Source: Chitinophagaceae bacterium
Lineage (GTDB): Bacteria; Bacteroidota; Bacteroidia; Chitinophagales; Chitinophagaceae
Length of the DNA stretch: 64,000 nucleotides
Assembly: GCA_020403425.1 (NCBI GenBank)
Contig: JADBXR010000004.1
Span: 62,001 to 126,000, forward strand
Direction of reading: 5' to 3'
Notes under the pieces: generated by a model
What the model saw: only the letters and a program-made list of their open reading frames with translations
What the model was told of the DNA's origin: nothing
The model's database searches: none
Translations under genes and position numbers: made by a program
In this document: positions 43,542 through 52,477 of the stretch, piece by piece
Position numbering within the stretch: position 1 is the stretch's first letter
How the letters are laid out: every line of letters starts with the position of its first letter

Positions 43542-44270
43542 TTATCCCACCAGTTTGGCGGCGCGTGCAAGGTCTTCGGGTGTATCTATCTCAATACCCA
43601 TATAATCGGTCACCACCATTTTCAGGGGGATGCCGTTCTCCAGGTAGCGAAGGCATTCGATCTTTTCTGCGGCCTCCAGCGGGGTCATTTCCCAGTTGGT
43701 GAAGTTGAGCAAAGCCTGTTTGCGGAAAGCGTATACCCCGATATGTTCATAATAAACGGTGCTGGTTTCAACGCTGCGTGGGTAAGGGATCACGCTGCGA
43801 GAGAACATGAGTGAGTTCATGTGTTTGTCCACCGCTACTTTTACGTAATTGGGATCTTCGATCTGGCGCTGGTCTGTCATTATCTGCATCAGCGATGCCA
43901 CCTGTACCGTTTTGCCCTGTTCTCCTTCGAATACGCGCAGCAGCTGCTCCAGGGGTTCGCGTTTTACAAAGGGTTCGTCGCCCTGCACGTTCACAACAAT
44001 ATCGACCGCCAGGTCTGCAACGGCTTCTGCAATGCGGTCGCTGCCGCTTTCATGGTTCTTTTTGCTCATCACGGCTTTGCCGCCATGTGAGGTGATCTCG
44101 TTAAAAATGATATCGCTGTCCGTAACCACATATACTTCATCGAACAGACCGGTGGCAAGGGTATTATCGTAGGTATGGCGGATCACCGTTTTGCTACCGA
44201 GCTGCTGCATCAGTTTGGCCGGAAACCTGGTGGCGGCATAACGGGCGGGAATAAAGGCACAGATTTTCAT
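43542..44270 (-). CDS. kdsB: 3-deoxy-manno-octulosonate cytidylyltransferase (CMP-Kdo synthetase)
   Basis: A 242-residue nucleotidyltransferase that activates Kdo with CTP for lipopolysaccharide inner-core synthesis. Signature: FIPARYAATRFPAKLMQQLG, VTDSDII, GSDRIAEAV, V-V-N-V-Q-G-D-E-P-F-V (metal-binding D), IPYPRS and GIPLKMV-x-x-D, and the last motif G-I-E-I-D-T-P-E-D-L. Length is standard. With a KdnB-like gene at 27-28 kb its true substrate could be 8-amino-Kdo, as in Shewanella. No other core-lipid gene is adjacent. Confidence 0.95.
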   Translation of the reverse strand: MKICAFIPARYAATRFPAKLMQQLGSKTVIRHTYDNTLATGLFDEVYVVTDSDIIFNEITSHGGKAVMSKKNHESGSDRIAEAVADLAVDIVVNVQGDEPFVKREPLEQLLRVFEGEQGKTVQVASLMQIMTDQRQIEDPNYVKVAVDKHMNSLMFSRSVIPYPRSVETSTVYYEHIGVYAFRKQALLNFTNWEMTPLEAAEKIECLRYLENGIPLKMVVTDYMGIEIDTPEDLARAAKLVG

Positions 44271-44353
44271 AAACGAAGTGTTTGAGCAGCGCTTTGTGTT
44301 CTCTGGTGCGATGGTTGGGTTCGCACAATGGCACAGTTGGGGCTGTCAGGATG

Positions 44354-44361
44354 CAAAAGTA
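44354..44361 (-). promoter_or_regulatory. -7 promoter box for kdsB
   Basis: Minus-strand TACTTTTG matches TAnnTTTG, 83 bases before the kdsB ATG and just beyond the stop of the preceding gene. Confidence 0.45.
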
Positions 44362-44363
44362 TT

Positions 44364-45185
44364 TTAATAATCTGTCTTTACGGTCTTGTCGAAGGGAATC
44401 TGTAATTGAAAAGGCAGGTTCTCATCTTTGGCATTGTCCAGCACATCCAGTCCATAGCGGATCTGCTCTATGGGCGTAGCATCATAGGTTCCGAAGAGGC
44501 GGTCCCAGATGGAAAAGATGTTCCCGTAGTTGCTGTCTGTCTGGGGTCGCATATAATGGTGATGCACTTTGTGCATGTTGGGCGATACGAGGAACCAGCT
44601 CAGGGCATTGTCGAGCCAGAGCGGTAAACGGATATTGGCATGACTGAACTGGGTGAACACCACGCTCAGGCTCTGGTACATCATCACCATCCACATGGGC
44701 GCACCGCTCACCACTACGCCCAGCATGGTAAAGATCACGCGCAATACGCTTTCGCCGGGATGGTGGCGGTTGGCAGTGGTGGTATCCACATGGGTATCGG
44801 CATGGTGCACCATGTGGAACTTCCACATCCATTTGATCTTATGTTCCAGCAGGTGTACAAAATAGGCCCCGGCAAGATCGAGCAGCAGCAGACCGGCGAT
44901 CATGAACAACCAGAGTGGCATCTTTACCAGGTACAGCAATCCGAACTGATTTGCCACCACCCAGTCGCTGGCTTTCACAATCAGCAGGGCGCAGGCGAAG
45001 TTGATGATGATGGTGGTAACGGTAAAAAAGATATTGATGGAAGCATGTTTCCATTTGTTGTACCGGAACCCGAACAAGGGTATCACCCCCTCGATCAGCC
45101 AGAAGAAAGTGATGCCACCCGCCAGGATCAGGGCACGGTGCAGGCTGGGTATATGATCAAAATAGCTGATGATGTTCTCTACCAT
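44364..45185 (-). CDS. Sterol desaturase / fatty acid hydroxylase family membrane protein
   Basis: A 273-residue integral membrane di-iron protein. The histidine boxes are seen in order: H-L-L-E-H (about 112), W-K-F-H-M-V-H-H-A-D (about 125), FTQFSHANIRLPLW (about 185), M-H-K-V-H-H-H-Y (about 207). Four to five hydrophobic segments surround them. Family members hydroxylate or desaturate sterols, carotenoids or lipid acyl chains with oxygen; the bacterial substrate here is unknown. The ATG at 45185 is used; a TTG lies two codons earlier. Transcribed towards kdsB. Confidence 0.9.
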   Translation of the reverse strand: MVENIISYFDHIPSLHRALILAGGITFFWLIEGVIPLFGFRYNKWKHASINIFFTVTTIIINFACALLIVKASDWVVANQFGLLYLVKMPLWLFMIAGLLLLDLAGAYFVHLLEHKIKWMWKFHMVHHADTHVDTTTANRHHPGESVLRVIFTMLGVVVSGAPMWMVMMYQSLSVVFTQFSHANIRLPLWLDNALSWFLVSPNMHKVHHHYMRPQTDSNYGNIFSIWDRLFGTYDATPIEQIRYGLDVLDNAKDENLPFQLQIPFDKTVKTDY

Positions 45186-45300
45186 GTGCAATCGTTTAGA
45201 CAGTCAATTTACTAAGAAATAGCGTACGTTCAATACCGGTCCTTTACCCGCAAAGCCGCATCCGCTGAACAGAACAGCCCAACCCATCTGTTCAACAGGT

Positions 45301-45319
45301 CTCCCGCGGAGCGGGATCT
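45301..45319. repeat. CCCGC hairpin repeat
   Basis: TCTCCCGCGGAGCGGGATC, stem CCCGC/GCGGG. A close copy (TCTCCCGCTGAAGCGGGATC) is at 63029-63048. Confidence 0.55.
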
Positions 45320-45382
45320 TCGTTTCGCTACGATTTGGTCTTTGGTCTTTAGTCTTTGGGGGCACCATGAGTTCTGGTTTCC

Positions 45383-45433
45383 TTCAATATTCATCATTCC
45401 TTGTTCATCTGTTCTAATGTTCTTCTGTTCATA
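45383..45433. repeat. Dispersed AT-rich intergenic repeat, copy C
   Basis: TTCAATATTCATCATTCCTT then GTTCATCTGTTC; same family and orientation as copy A at 12798. Confidence 0.7.
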
Positions 45434-45464
45434 AAAAAAGCCCCCGGAAACGGGGGCTTTTTTA
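45434..45464. terminator. Strong bidirectional terminator after dnaN
   Basis: AAAAAA-GCCCCCG-GAAA-CGGGGGC-TTTTTT: a perfect 7-bp GC stem with GAAA loop, flanked by A and T runs, working on both strands. Confidence 0.92.
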
Positions 45465-45482
45465 TGCTATTGAAAGTTTTGT

Positions 45483-46598
45483 TTAGTTATTCAGCATCAG
45501 CGGCATCACCAACATCAGCAGGTCTTCACCCTCGGCCTGTTCGGTAGGTTTGATAAGACCGGCCTTGGTGGGGGTTGACAGTTCCATGCGTACATCATCC
45601 GTATCGGCAGCATTCAGCATTTCGATGAGGAATTTGGCATTGAAGGCGATCTGCAGGTCTTCACCATCGTACTGGCAGTTCATGCGTTCGTTACCTTCAA
45701 AGCTGAAGTCAACGTCCTGTGCGGCCATCTGTAATTCGCTTCCGGTGATGTTCAGGGCCACCTGGTTGGTGCTCTTGTTACTGAACACGTTCACGCGGCG
45801 CAGTGCGTTCTGGAAATCGGCCTTGTTCACGATCAGTCGGTAAGGATTGTCTGCCGGGATCACCACTTTATAATCCGGGAAGCGGGCATCGATCAGGCGA
45901 CAGATCATCTGTGTAGAACCATGGTTCACGAACAGGTGGTTGCTGTTGTAAGTGATGGTAAGCTCATCATCGTTATCGGGTAAAGCGTTCTTCAGCAGGT
46001 TCAGCGGTTTTTTGGGAACGATGAACGAATCTGTTTTGGTTGCTTTGGTATCTGTTCTCTTATAACGTACCAGCCTATGTGCATCGGTGGCCACGAACTG
46101 TACCGCATCTTTGGACAGTTCAAAGAAAACACCTGTCATAGCGGGACGCAGGTCATCGCTGCTCACGGCGAACAGGGTCTTGTTGATGGCGGTCAGCAGG
46201 GCGCTGCTGGTCATGGTAAAACCGGTAGTGTCATCGGCAGCGGGCTCTTTCGGAAAATTGTCCGGGTTCTCGCCCATTACCTTGTACTTACCGTTATCGC
46301 TGGTGATCTCAACGGCGAAGTTCTTATCGATATTGAAGGTCAGGGGTTGATCGGCAATGTTCTTCAGTGAATCCATCAGGATCTTGGCAGGGATACAGAC
46401 CTTTCCATTGGTCTTGCTTTCCACGTCCATCTGGACCCGCATCACGGTTTCCAGGTCGGTAGCAACTACGTTCAGCTTTTTGTCCTGTATCTCAAATAAA
46501 AAGTCTTCCAGGATGGGTAAAACCGTGTTGGCATTGATCACCCCACTGATCTGTTGGAGGTGTTTTAACAGCGAAGACGACGAAACAATAAATTTCAT
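45483..46598 (-). CDS. dnaN: DNA polymerase III beta subunit (sliding clamp)
   Basis: A 371-residue clamp, the ring that tethers the replicase to DNA. MKFIVSSSSLLKHLQQISGV is the standard start; NANTVLPILEDFLFEI, TDLETVMRV, the central RRVNVFSNKSTNQVALNI and the C-terminal ...MLVMPLMLNN (matching the M-P-M/V-R-L clamp tail position) mark the three domains. Length fits. dnaA is not adjacent, which is normal in Bacteroidota. ATG 46598 is chosen; the frame is open three codons further. A -7 box lies 22 bases upstream and the gene ends at a strong terminator. Confidence 0.97.
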   Translation of the reverse strand: MKFIVSSSSLLKHLQQISGVINANTVLPILEDFLFEIQDKKLNVVATDLETVMRVQMDVESKTNGKVCIPAKILMDSLKNIADQPLTFNIDKNFAVEITSDNGKYKVMGENPDNFPKEPAADDTTGFTMTSSALLTAINKTLFAVSSDDLRPAMTGVFFELSKDAVQFVATDAHRLVRYKRTDTKATKTDSFIVPKKPLNLLKNALPDNDDELTITYNSNHLFVNHGSTQMICRLIDARFPDYKVVIPADNPYRLIVNKADFQNALRRVNVFSNKSTNQVALNITGSELQMAAQDVDFSFEGNERMNCQYDGEDLQIAFNAKFLIEMLNAADTDDVRMELSTPTKAGLIKPTEQAEGEDLLMLVMPLMLNN

Positions 46599-46620
46599 TC
46601 TACACAATTTAAGTTCGCAA

Positions 46621-46628
46621 CAAACCTA
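46621..46628 (-). promoter_or_regulatory. -7 promoter box for dnaN
   Basis: Minus-strand TAGGTTTG, an exact TAnnTTTG match, 22 bases before the dnaN ATG. Confidence 0.55.
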
Positions 46629-46717
46629 ATGTAAAATGTTAATATTCCGTACTACAAATCGCGGGTAACCCCGTTAAAAAACGGAATGTGAATGAGTTGT
46701 GGATTGGCCAATACTTG

Positions 46718-47134
46718 TTAACAGGCAAGGTTCTCCATCAACTCCTGGTAGGTGCTGCGGTTAACGGGTTTTACCAGATAGTCGGTCACTGTTTTGTAAG
46801 AGCGGGAACGTTGCATGTCGGTGCTGTTCACAGAAGAGCTTACCACATAGACCACAATGGGCTTGGGCAGGGTGGCTCCGAGTTTGTCGTATTCTTCCAG
46901 GAATTCCCAGCCATTCATGATGGGCATGTTGATGTCGAGAAAGATCACATCGGGCAGGGTATCGGCACCGGCAGAAAGTTGCTGCCGGAAATAGGTAAGA
47001 GCTTCGTTTCCGTCGTAAAAAGAGTGGATATGTTTGGCCAGTCCGGTAGACTCAAGAATGATCCTGGCAGTATACTGGTAAATATTATCGTCATCGATCA
47101 GGCAGACGATATGTTTCTGTTTCACATCAGTCAT
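46718..47134 (-). CDS. CheY-like response regulator (Rcp1-type)
   Basis: A 138-residue receiver-only protein. Acidic cluster IDDD (13-16), phosphorylation site D67 (DVIFLDINMPIMNGWEF), and lysine in DYLVKPVN. The IDDDNIYQ start and LDINMPIMNGWEFLEEY belong to the Rcp-like group of Bacteroidota response regulators, normally phosphorylated by soluble or bacteriophytochrome-like kinases encoded elsewhere. No kinase gene is adjacent. It is divergent from recX with 97 bases between the starts. Confidence 0.9.
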   Translation of the reverse strand: MTDVKQKHIVCLIDDDNIYQYTARIILESTGLAKHIHSFYDGNEALTYFRQQLSAGADTLPDVIFLDINMPIMNGWEFLEEYDKLGATLPKPIVVYVVSSSVNSTDMQRSRSYKTVTDYLVKPVNRSTYQELMENLAC

Positions 47135-47231
47135 GGTTCTTCAAATAAAATGTTACTTTGAAAGGAGAAAACGGGCGGATATCGGCGGAAATAGTTTTCA
47201 AATATAGGTTTTTATACAATAAGTTGCACAA

Positions 47232-47711
47232 GTGAAAAAGAGCCTGACGCCAGAGATGGCCTATCCCAAGATCCGGCATTACTGCGGTTACAGCGAAAGA
47301 TGCCACTATGAAGTGAGGGAAAAACTCTTCAGTTTCGGATTGTTCAAGAAAGATGTGGAGATCCTGCTCTCCAGGCTCATTGAAGAGGGTTACCTGAACG
47401 AGGAAAGGTTCGCGATCTTGTTTGCCGGGGGGCATTTCCGACAAAGACAATGGGGCCGTACCCGTATCATCTATGCCCTGCGCCAGAAAAAAGTGAGCGA
47501 ACAGAACATCAGGCGGGCCCTGAAGGAGATAGAGGAAGACGCCTACCTGGCTGTTTTGCGCAAACTGGCCCTCGCCAAATGGAACAGCCTGAAAACCGAA
47601 CAATACATCAACCGGGAAGCCAAAACAACCGCTTACCTGTTGCAGAAAGGCTACGAACGTCCGTTGATACAACAGGTCCTGGCTGGCATACGGACAGAGA
47701 AAAGCAGTTAA
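47232..47711 (+). CDS. recX: Regulatory protein RecX
   Basis: A 159-residue protein built of RecX three-helix repeats: A-Y-P-K-I-R-H-Y-C-G-Y-S-E-R-C-H-Y-E-V-R-E-K-L, LIEEGYLNEERFAILFAGGH, GRTRIIYALRQKKVSEQNI and YLLQKGYERPLIQQVLAGI. RecX binds RecA filaments and modulates recombination. GTG 47232 is the start; there is no ATG in the right place. recA is not next to it; instead it heads a run of four same-strand genes (15-base gap to the lpxR-like gene). Confidence 0.9.
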   Translation: MKKSLTPEMAYPKIRHYCGYSERCHYEVREKLFSFGLFKKDVEILLSRLIEEGYLNEERFAILFAGGHFRQRQWGRTRIIYALRQKKVSEQNIRRALKEIEEDAYLAVLRKLALAKWNSLKTEQYINREAKTTAYLLQKGYERPLIQQVLAGIRTEKSS

Positions 47712-47726
47712 AATATACAGAGGCGC

Positions 47727-48683
47727 ATGTTGAACAAGATCAAAAAAGGATGCCTGTACCTGGCTGGTTGCTGTATGGCCCAGCTGGTTCATGCCCAGCA
47801 GAGAACAGCCCTTTTCAATACCCGCGAATTCTCGTTCACTACGGAGAACGATGCCTACCTGTTTCAGAAAAAAGACGCTTATTATACCAATGGGTTCGCT
47901 TTCACCCTCCGTACTGCGGGTGAAAAAAAGGGGGTACGTGTGATGCATACCTACGAACTGGGACAAAAGATCTATACCCCGCTGCTGCGCAAGACCACCG
48001 GTCCGCAGGACATAGACAGACCCTATTGTGGTTACCTGTATGCGCAGTATACCCAGACCCGTTTCCCTGTGGGAGATGCCATTCTCCAGTATGGGGCCAC
48101 GATTGGCCAGGTGGGTCCGTACTCGCTGGGCGAGAATGTGCAGAGCAGTTACCATAAGATGCTGGGTTATGCGCGTTTTACCGGCTGGCAATACCAGGTG
48201 CAGAATTCTCTGGGTGCCGACCTCTCTATCCGGTATGCCCGAACGGTATTACAGGATAGCAGCCTGTTCAAATGGGTGCCCGTAGCAGAAGCCAGTGTGG
48301 GGAGTAATTTTACCTATGCCAGACTGGGTGCTTACCTGTGTGTCGGCATTTTTGAAAAGAACCAGCAAAGCGCACTCTGGAATGCCAGGATACAGAGGAA
48401 CGGCTCCCGTCAGGAACGCAGCTATGAATTGTTCGGCTACTGGTATCCGCAGGTATTACTGCAGGGCTACAATGTTACCGTGGAGGGTGGCCTGTTCAGC
48501 AAGGGAAGCGGTGCCGTGTTGGGAGATCCCCAACGGGTGATGTTCCAGCAGCATTTTGGGCTGTGTTATGCCAGCGGTAAAATTTCGGCCAACCTTGCGT
48601 TGGTGATACAATCCCGGGAGACCACCAGCCAAATTAACCTGCAACGATACGGATCTGTACAGCTGAGTTATCGTTTCCATTAA
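47727..48683 (+). CDS. LpxR-like outer-membrane lipid A 3'-deacylase
   Basis: A 318-residue exported protein (signal ending in VHA-Q) of the DUF2219/LpxR family, a 12-stranded outer-membrane barrel that removes the 3'-acyloxyacyl group of lipid A. The catalytic N-D of LpxR is in FTTENDAYLF, followed by DAYYTNGFAF; the D-R-P-Y-C-G-Y-L-Y block, and the late GENVQSSYHKMLGYARFTGW-Q block holds the expected histidine. Final residues SYRFH lack the usual terminal F but end in an aromatic pair. It would remodel the lipopolysaccharide lipid anchor. Third gene-pair partners upstream and downstream are unrelated housekeeping genes. Confidence 0.88.
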   Translation: MLNKIKKGCLYLAGCCMAQLVHAQQRTALFNTREFSFTTENDAYLFQKKDAYYTNGFAFTLRTAGEKKGVRVMHTYELGQKIYTPLLRKTTGPQDIDRPYCGYLYAQYTQTRFPVGDAILQYGATIGQVGPYSLGENVQSSYHKMLGYARFTGWQYQVQNSLGADLSIRYARTVLQDSSLFKWVPVAEASVGSNFTYARLGAYLCVGIFEKNQQSALWNARIQRNGSRQERSYELFGYWYPQVLLQGYNVTVEGGLFSKGSGAVLGDPQRVMFQQHFGLCYASGKISANLALVIQSRETTSQINLQRYGSVQLSYRFH

Positions 48684-48705
48684 CTTGCAGGGTATAATCA
48701 CCCAT

Positions 48706-49506
48706 ATGTCTTCACTTAGTTTTACCATCATACAGACCAACCTGCATTGGGAAGATAGGGAGGCCAATCTTTCCATGCTGGAAGAAAAGATCATGGGTAT
48801 CCGCGAACGGACCGAGATCGTGGTATTGCCGGAAATGTTCAGCACAGGGTTCAGCATGCAGCCGGCCAGACTGGCCGAACAGATGGATGGCAGAACCGTA
48901 CAGTGGATGAAACGCATGGCCGCCGCCAAAAAGATCGTACTTACCGGCAGTGTGATCATTGAAGAGAATGGGCACTATTACAACCGCCTGCTCTGGGTGC
49001 TGCCGGATGGGCAGCTGGGTCATTATGATAAAAGGCACCGGTTTGCTTTTGCGGGTGAGGACAAAGCCTATACCCCCGGTAACAAGCGACTGATAGCCCA
49101 GGTGAAAGGGTGGAAGATCAACCTGCAGGTTTGTTACGACCTGCGTTTCCCTGTCTGGGCAAGACAACAGGTGACCGACGCTCCTGAATACGACGTATTG
49201 CTCTATGTGGCCAACTGGCCTGAACGCAGAAGTCGTGCCTGGAAGAGCTTACTTACTGCCCGCGCCATCGAGAACCAGTGTTATGTAGTAGGTGTGAACC
49301 GTGTAGGGGTAGACGGTAACGGCATCAACCACTGTGGCGACAGTATGGTGCTGGATGCATTGGGTACCACCCTGTACCACAAACAGCACGAGGAAGATAT
49401 CTATACCCTTGTTCTGGAGAGGTCGAGGTTAACAGAGGTTCGGGAAAAATTCCCTTTCTGGAAAGACGCCGACCAGTTCAATATCATATCCAACGAAGAA
49501 GAATAA
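48706..49506 (+). CDS. Omega-amidase-like nitrilase family hydrolase (YafV type)
   Basis: A 266-residue carbon-nitrogen hydrolase. Catalytic residues lie in VLPEMFSTGF (Glu), HYDKRHRFAF (Lys) and LQVCYDLRFPVWA (Cys). The P-E-M-F-S-T-G-F and C-Y-D-L-R-F-P-V-W motifs are those of YafV/omega-amidases, which hydrolyse 2-oxoglutaramate or 2-oxosuccinamate formed from glutamine or asparagine transamination, a metabolite-repair job. ATG 48706 is used rather than a TTG at 48685. Three bases separate it from nagA. Confidence 0.9.
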   Translation: MSSLSFTIIQTNLHWEDREANLSMLEEKIMGIRERTEIVVLPEMFSTGFSMQPARLAEQMDGRTVQWMKRMAAAKKIVLTGSVIIEENGHYYNRLLWVLPDGQLGHYDKRHRFAFAGEDKAYTPGNKRLIAQVKGWKINLQVCYDLRFPVWARQQVTDAPEYDVLLYVANWPERRSRAWKSLLTARAIENQCYVVGVNRVGVDGNGINHCGDSMVLDALGTTLYHKQHEEDIYTLVLERSRLTEVREKFPFWKDADQFNIISNEEE

Positions 49507-49509
49507 ATT

Positions 49510-50598
49510 ATGGAACAGTATTATGCCGAGAGGTTGTTTACCGGAAATGAATTTTTGCAGCAACAGGTGGTAACGGTCGCCGATGGGTCGATCGTTGACA
49601 TTGCAGCCGCAGGAACGATCGCCGAAAGGCCGTCGAAACAATATGAGATCATTGCTCCGGCATTCATGGACATTCAGATCTATGGTGCACATGGCAAATT
49701 GCTGGCCGTGTATCCGGAAGCTGATTCTTTGCATAAGCTGTACGATTACTGCAGCAAAGGAGGTGCATCTCATTTTCAGGCAACGGTGGCAACGAACAGC
49801 AAAGAAGTGTTCTTTGCCTGCATAGATGCGGTAAGGGCTTATTGGAAAGAAGGTGGTAAAGGTTGTATTGGCTTGCATGTGGAAGGTCCCTGGTTACATC
49901 CCGTTCGTAAAGGTGCGCACATAGAATCTTTCATTCATTCCCCTTCGGTCGAAGAGGCGCGTGAGCTGCTGGAATACGGCAAGGGGGTGATCACCATGAT
50001 CACCCTGGCGCCGGAAGTATGCAGCCGTGAAGTGATTGACCTGGTACGATCCTATGGTGTGGTGATCTCTGCCGGCCACAGTAATGCTACCTATGAAGAA
50101 GCCACGGCCGCATTCAATGCAGGCATACCTGCTGCTACGCATTTATACAACGCCATGAGCCCCCTGCAGCACCGGGCGCCGGGCATAGTGGGCGCTATCT
50201 TTGATCACCCGCGGGTGATGGCCAGTATCGTGCCCGATGGTTTCCATGTTGATTTTGCTGCTATCCGCATTGCCAAAAAGATCCTGCAGGAACGTTTGTT
50301 CGTGATCACCGATGCAGTAACAGAGACCAGCGAAGGACCTTACCCGCACCACCTTGCGGCCGACAGGTACGAATCGAACGGGATCCTCAGCGGCTCTGCA
50401 TTGACCATGGCCAGCTCCGTAAGGAACCTGGTGAACAAGGTAGGTATAGAACTGGGCGAAGCCTTGCGTATGGTAAGCTTATATCCTGCACAGGTGATGA
50501 ACCGTGACAAACAGATGGGAAAGATCGCCAAAGGATACAAGGCCAACCTGGTAATGCTGGATAATGCGTTACAGGTGCAGGCATTGGTCACAGCCTAG
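49510..50598 (+). CDS. nagA: N-acetylglucosamine-6-phosphate deacetylase
   Basis: A 362-residue amidohydrolase-fold enzyme that converts GlcNAc-6-phosphate to glucosamine-6-phosphate and acetate. Seen are APAFMDIQIYGAHG, the metal-site GLHVEGPWLHPVRKGAH, ISAGHSNATYEEA, ATHLYNAMSPLQHRAPG, the I-V-P-D-G-F-H-V-D block and the catalytic aspartate in VITDAVTETSEG. Length matches. It ends the recX-lpxR-amidase-nagA run and could use GlcNAc from the GH18 chitinase or from wall recycling; nagB is not in the window. Confidence 0.94.
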   Translation: MEQYYAERLFTGNEFLQQQVVTVADGSIVDIAAAGTIAERPSKQYEIIAPAFMDIQIYGAHGKLLAVYPEADSLHKLYDYCSKGGASHFQATVATNSKEVFFACIDAVRAYWKEGGKGCIGLHVEGPWLHPVRKGAHIESFIHSPSVEEARELLEYGKGVITMITLAPEVCSREVIDLVRSYGVVISAGHSNATYEEATAAFNAGIPAATHLYNAMSPLQHRAPGIVGAIFDHPRVMASIVPDGFHVDFAAIRIAKKILQERLFVITDAVTETSEGPYPHHLAADRYESNGILSGSALTMASSVRNLVNKVGIELGEALRMVSLYPAQVMNRDKQMGKIAKGYKANLVMLDNALQVQALVTA

Positions 50599-50602
50599 GT
50601 TC

Positions 50603-51634
50603 CTATTTCTGAAAAGCGTTCCAGCCCTGCGCGGTGATGGGGAATGTATTGCCGCCCTTGGTGTGCAGTTTGCAACCCGCTTCTATATCTGTCATGTAAC
50701 CAATCACGCTGATCTCTTCGTTGAGGGTGATCTTGTCGTAATCTTCCTGTTTCATGGTGAAGATCAGTTCGTAGTCCTCGCCACCGTTCAGTGCGCATAC
50801 GGTAGGGTCGAGGCCGAACTTATAAGCGGCCCTGCGGCTGTCGTCGGAGATAGGGATCTTTTCTTCGTATACCACACAACCCAGGTTGCTCTGTTTGCAG
50901 AGATGCAATACCTCGCTGCTGATGCCGTCGCTCACATCCATCATGGATGTGGGTAGGATCTCGTTCTGTTCCAGGAACTCGATGATGTCCTTTCGTGCTT
51001 CCGGTTTCAGTAAACGGCCAACGATATAACTTTCGTTCTCCAGGTCGGGTTGCAGTTGCGGATTTTCGAGGTAGATCTTTTTCTCGCGCTCCATCAGTGT
51101 CAATCCGAGGAAAGCGCCACCCAGGTCGCCGCTCACACAGATCAGGTCGCCTTTGTTGGCGGTACTTCTTTTCACGACCTTATCTGCTGCCACTTCGCCG
51201 ATGGCCGTAACGGAGATGATGAATCCCTTGTTAGAGGAAGAAGTGTCTCCTCCTACCAGGTCCACCCCATGTTTTTCGCAGGCCAGGTACACACCTTCAT
51301 AGAACTCATCCAGCGCTTCCAGGCTGAAACGGTTGCTGATGGCAATGCTCATGGTTACCTGTGTGGGTGTGGCGTTCATGGCATAGATATCGCTCAGGTT
51401 CACCATTACGGATTTGTAGCCGAGGTGTTTGAGCGGTGTGTACATGAGGTCAAAATGAATGCCTTCTACCAGCATATCGGTAGTGATCACGGTCTGTTTG
51501 CCAAAATGGTCGATCACGGCCGCGTCATCGCCCACACCCAGTATGGTGGATGCATTGTGTATCTCAAAATTGCGGGTCAGGTGATCTATCAGACCAAATT
51601 CTCCCAACTCACTGATCTCTGTTCTTTGCTCCAT
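50603..51634 (-). CDS. thiL: Thiamine-monophosphate kinase
   Basis: A 343-residue PurM-like ATP-dependent kinase making thiamine diphosphate from thiamine monophosphate. Typical blocks: TEISELGEFGLIDHLTR, LGVGDDAAVID, TTDMLVEGIHFDL, LGYKSVMVNLSDIYAMNATP, VGGDTSSSN, MDVSDGISSEVLHL and LNGGEDYELIFTM. Convergent with nagA (four-base gap) and downstream of the inositol monophosphatase-like gene on the same strand (51-base gap), likely one transcription unit. No other thiamine gene nearby. Confidence 0.96.
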   Translation of the reverse strand: MEQRTEISELGEFGLIDHLTRNFEIHNASTILGVGDDAAVIDHFGKQTVITTDMLVEGIHFDLMYTPLKHLGYKSVMVNLSDIYAMNATPTQVTMSIAISNRFSLEALDEFYEGVYLACEKHGVDLVGGDTSSSNKGFIISVTAIGEVAADKVVKRSTANKGDLICVSGDLGGAFLGLTLMEREKKIYLENPQLQPDLENESYIVGRLLKPEARKDIIEFLEQNEILPTSMMDVSDGISSEVLHLCKQSNLGCVVYEEKIPISDDSRRAAYKFGLDPTVCALNGGEDYELIFTMKQEDYDKITLNEEISVIGYMTDIEAGCKLHTKGGNTFPITAQGWNAFQK

Positions 51635-51685
51635 ATATAATGATGAATTGAGAAATGTGAACTTTTTGCTGTTACGCCAACCTAC

Positions 51686-52465
51686 TTAAAACAGTGCGCC
51701 ATTCACAATGGAAAGCAACTCGTCGTGGATCTTCCCATTGGTAGCGATGATATGCGGCTGGTAGGGCGAGTAATAGTCGCCGTTGAAATCGGTCACTTTA
51801 CCACCCGCTTCTTCTACGATCAGGAAACCCGCGGCGCTGTCCCATGCCTGCAGCCTGTGTTCGTAAAAACCGTCGAACCTTCCGGCGGCCACCCAGCAAA
51901 GGTCCATGGCGGCACTGCCCAGCCTGCGAACAGGAACACCCCTGCGGATCAGTTTGGAAAATACTTCGATGGGCCCATTGGGCATATCAAGATAGGTATA
52001 GGGGAAACCAGTAACGAGGCAGCTGTTGATGACCTCTGTTTTATGGCTGACATGGATCTTTTTATTGTTCAGGGTAGCGCCAAAACCATGCTGCGCAAAA
52101 TAAAGCTCTTTCAGGAAGGGATTGTATACCGCACCCATGACCATCTGCCCGTTATGCTCCACGCCGATGCTCACACAACAGATAGGAATGCCGTTCGCAA
52201 AATTCACCGTACCATCGATCGGATCGATGATCCATTTATAGGCAGAGTCCATTACGATCTCGCCGCTCTCTTCACTCAGGATAAAATGGCTGGGAAATTC
52301 TTTCCTGATCACATCAAAAATGGCTTTCTCAGCCGCATGATCGGCTTCGGTAACGAGGTTGTTGATGCCTTCCTTGTTACTGATCTTGAATTCACCATTA
52401 AAATAACGGGTCAGTTGTGCTGCGCCGGCTTCTGTTGCTTTCAGCAACGCGTGTTTTAACATCAT
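51686..52465 (-). CDS. Inositol monophosphatase family protein
   Basis: A 259-residue Mg-dependent phosphatase (IMPase/SuhB/CysQ fold). Metal and catalytic motifs: E in VTEADHAAEKA, SEESGEIV, W-I-I-D-P-I-D-G-T-V-N-F-A, and the late QAWDSAAGFLIVEEAGGKVT-D. Substrate could be inositol phosphate, 3'-phosphoadenosine phosphate or a sugar phosphate. ATG 52465 is immediately followed by a second ATG; the open frame 27 bases upstream would carry the promoter box and is rejected. Upstream of thiL in the same direction. Confidence 0.93.
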   Translation of the reverse strand: MMLKHALLKATEAGAAQLTRYFNGEFKISNKEGINNLVTEADHAAEKAIFDVIRKEFPSHFILSEESGEIVMDSAYKWIIDPIDGTVNFANGIPICCVSIGVEHNGQMVMGAVYNPFLKELYFAQHGFGATLNNKKIHVSHKTEVINSCLVTGFPYTYLDMPNGPIEVFSKLIRRGVPVRRLGSAAMDLCWVAAGRFDGFYEHRLQAWDSAAGFLIVEEAGGKVTDFNGDYYSPYQPHIIATNGKIHDELLSIVNGALF

Positions 52466-52469
52466 GCTG

Positions 52470-52477
52470 CAAAAGTA
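52470..52477 (-). promoter_or_regulatory. -7 promoter box, possibly leaderless transcript
   Basis: Minus-strand TACTTTTG, then CAGC and the ATG at 52465: the same geometry as at 26190, suggesting transcription from the start codon. Confidence 0.45.

Noticed and set aside
47127..48191. 354-codon open frame antisense to recX and the lpxR-like gene
   Set aside because: Opposes two recognisable genes with intact motifs; the product has no plausible domain.
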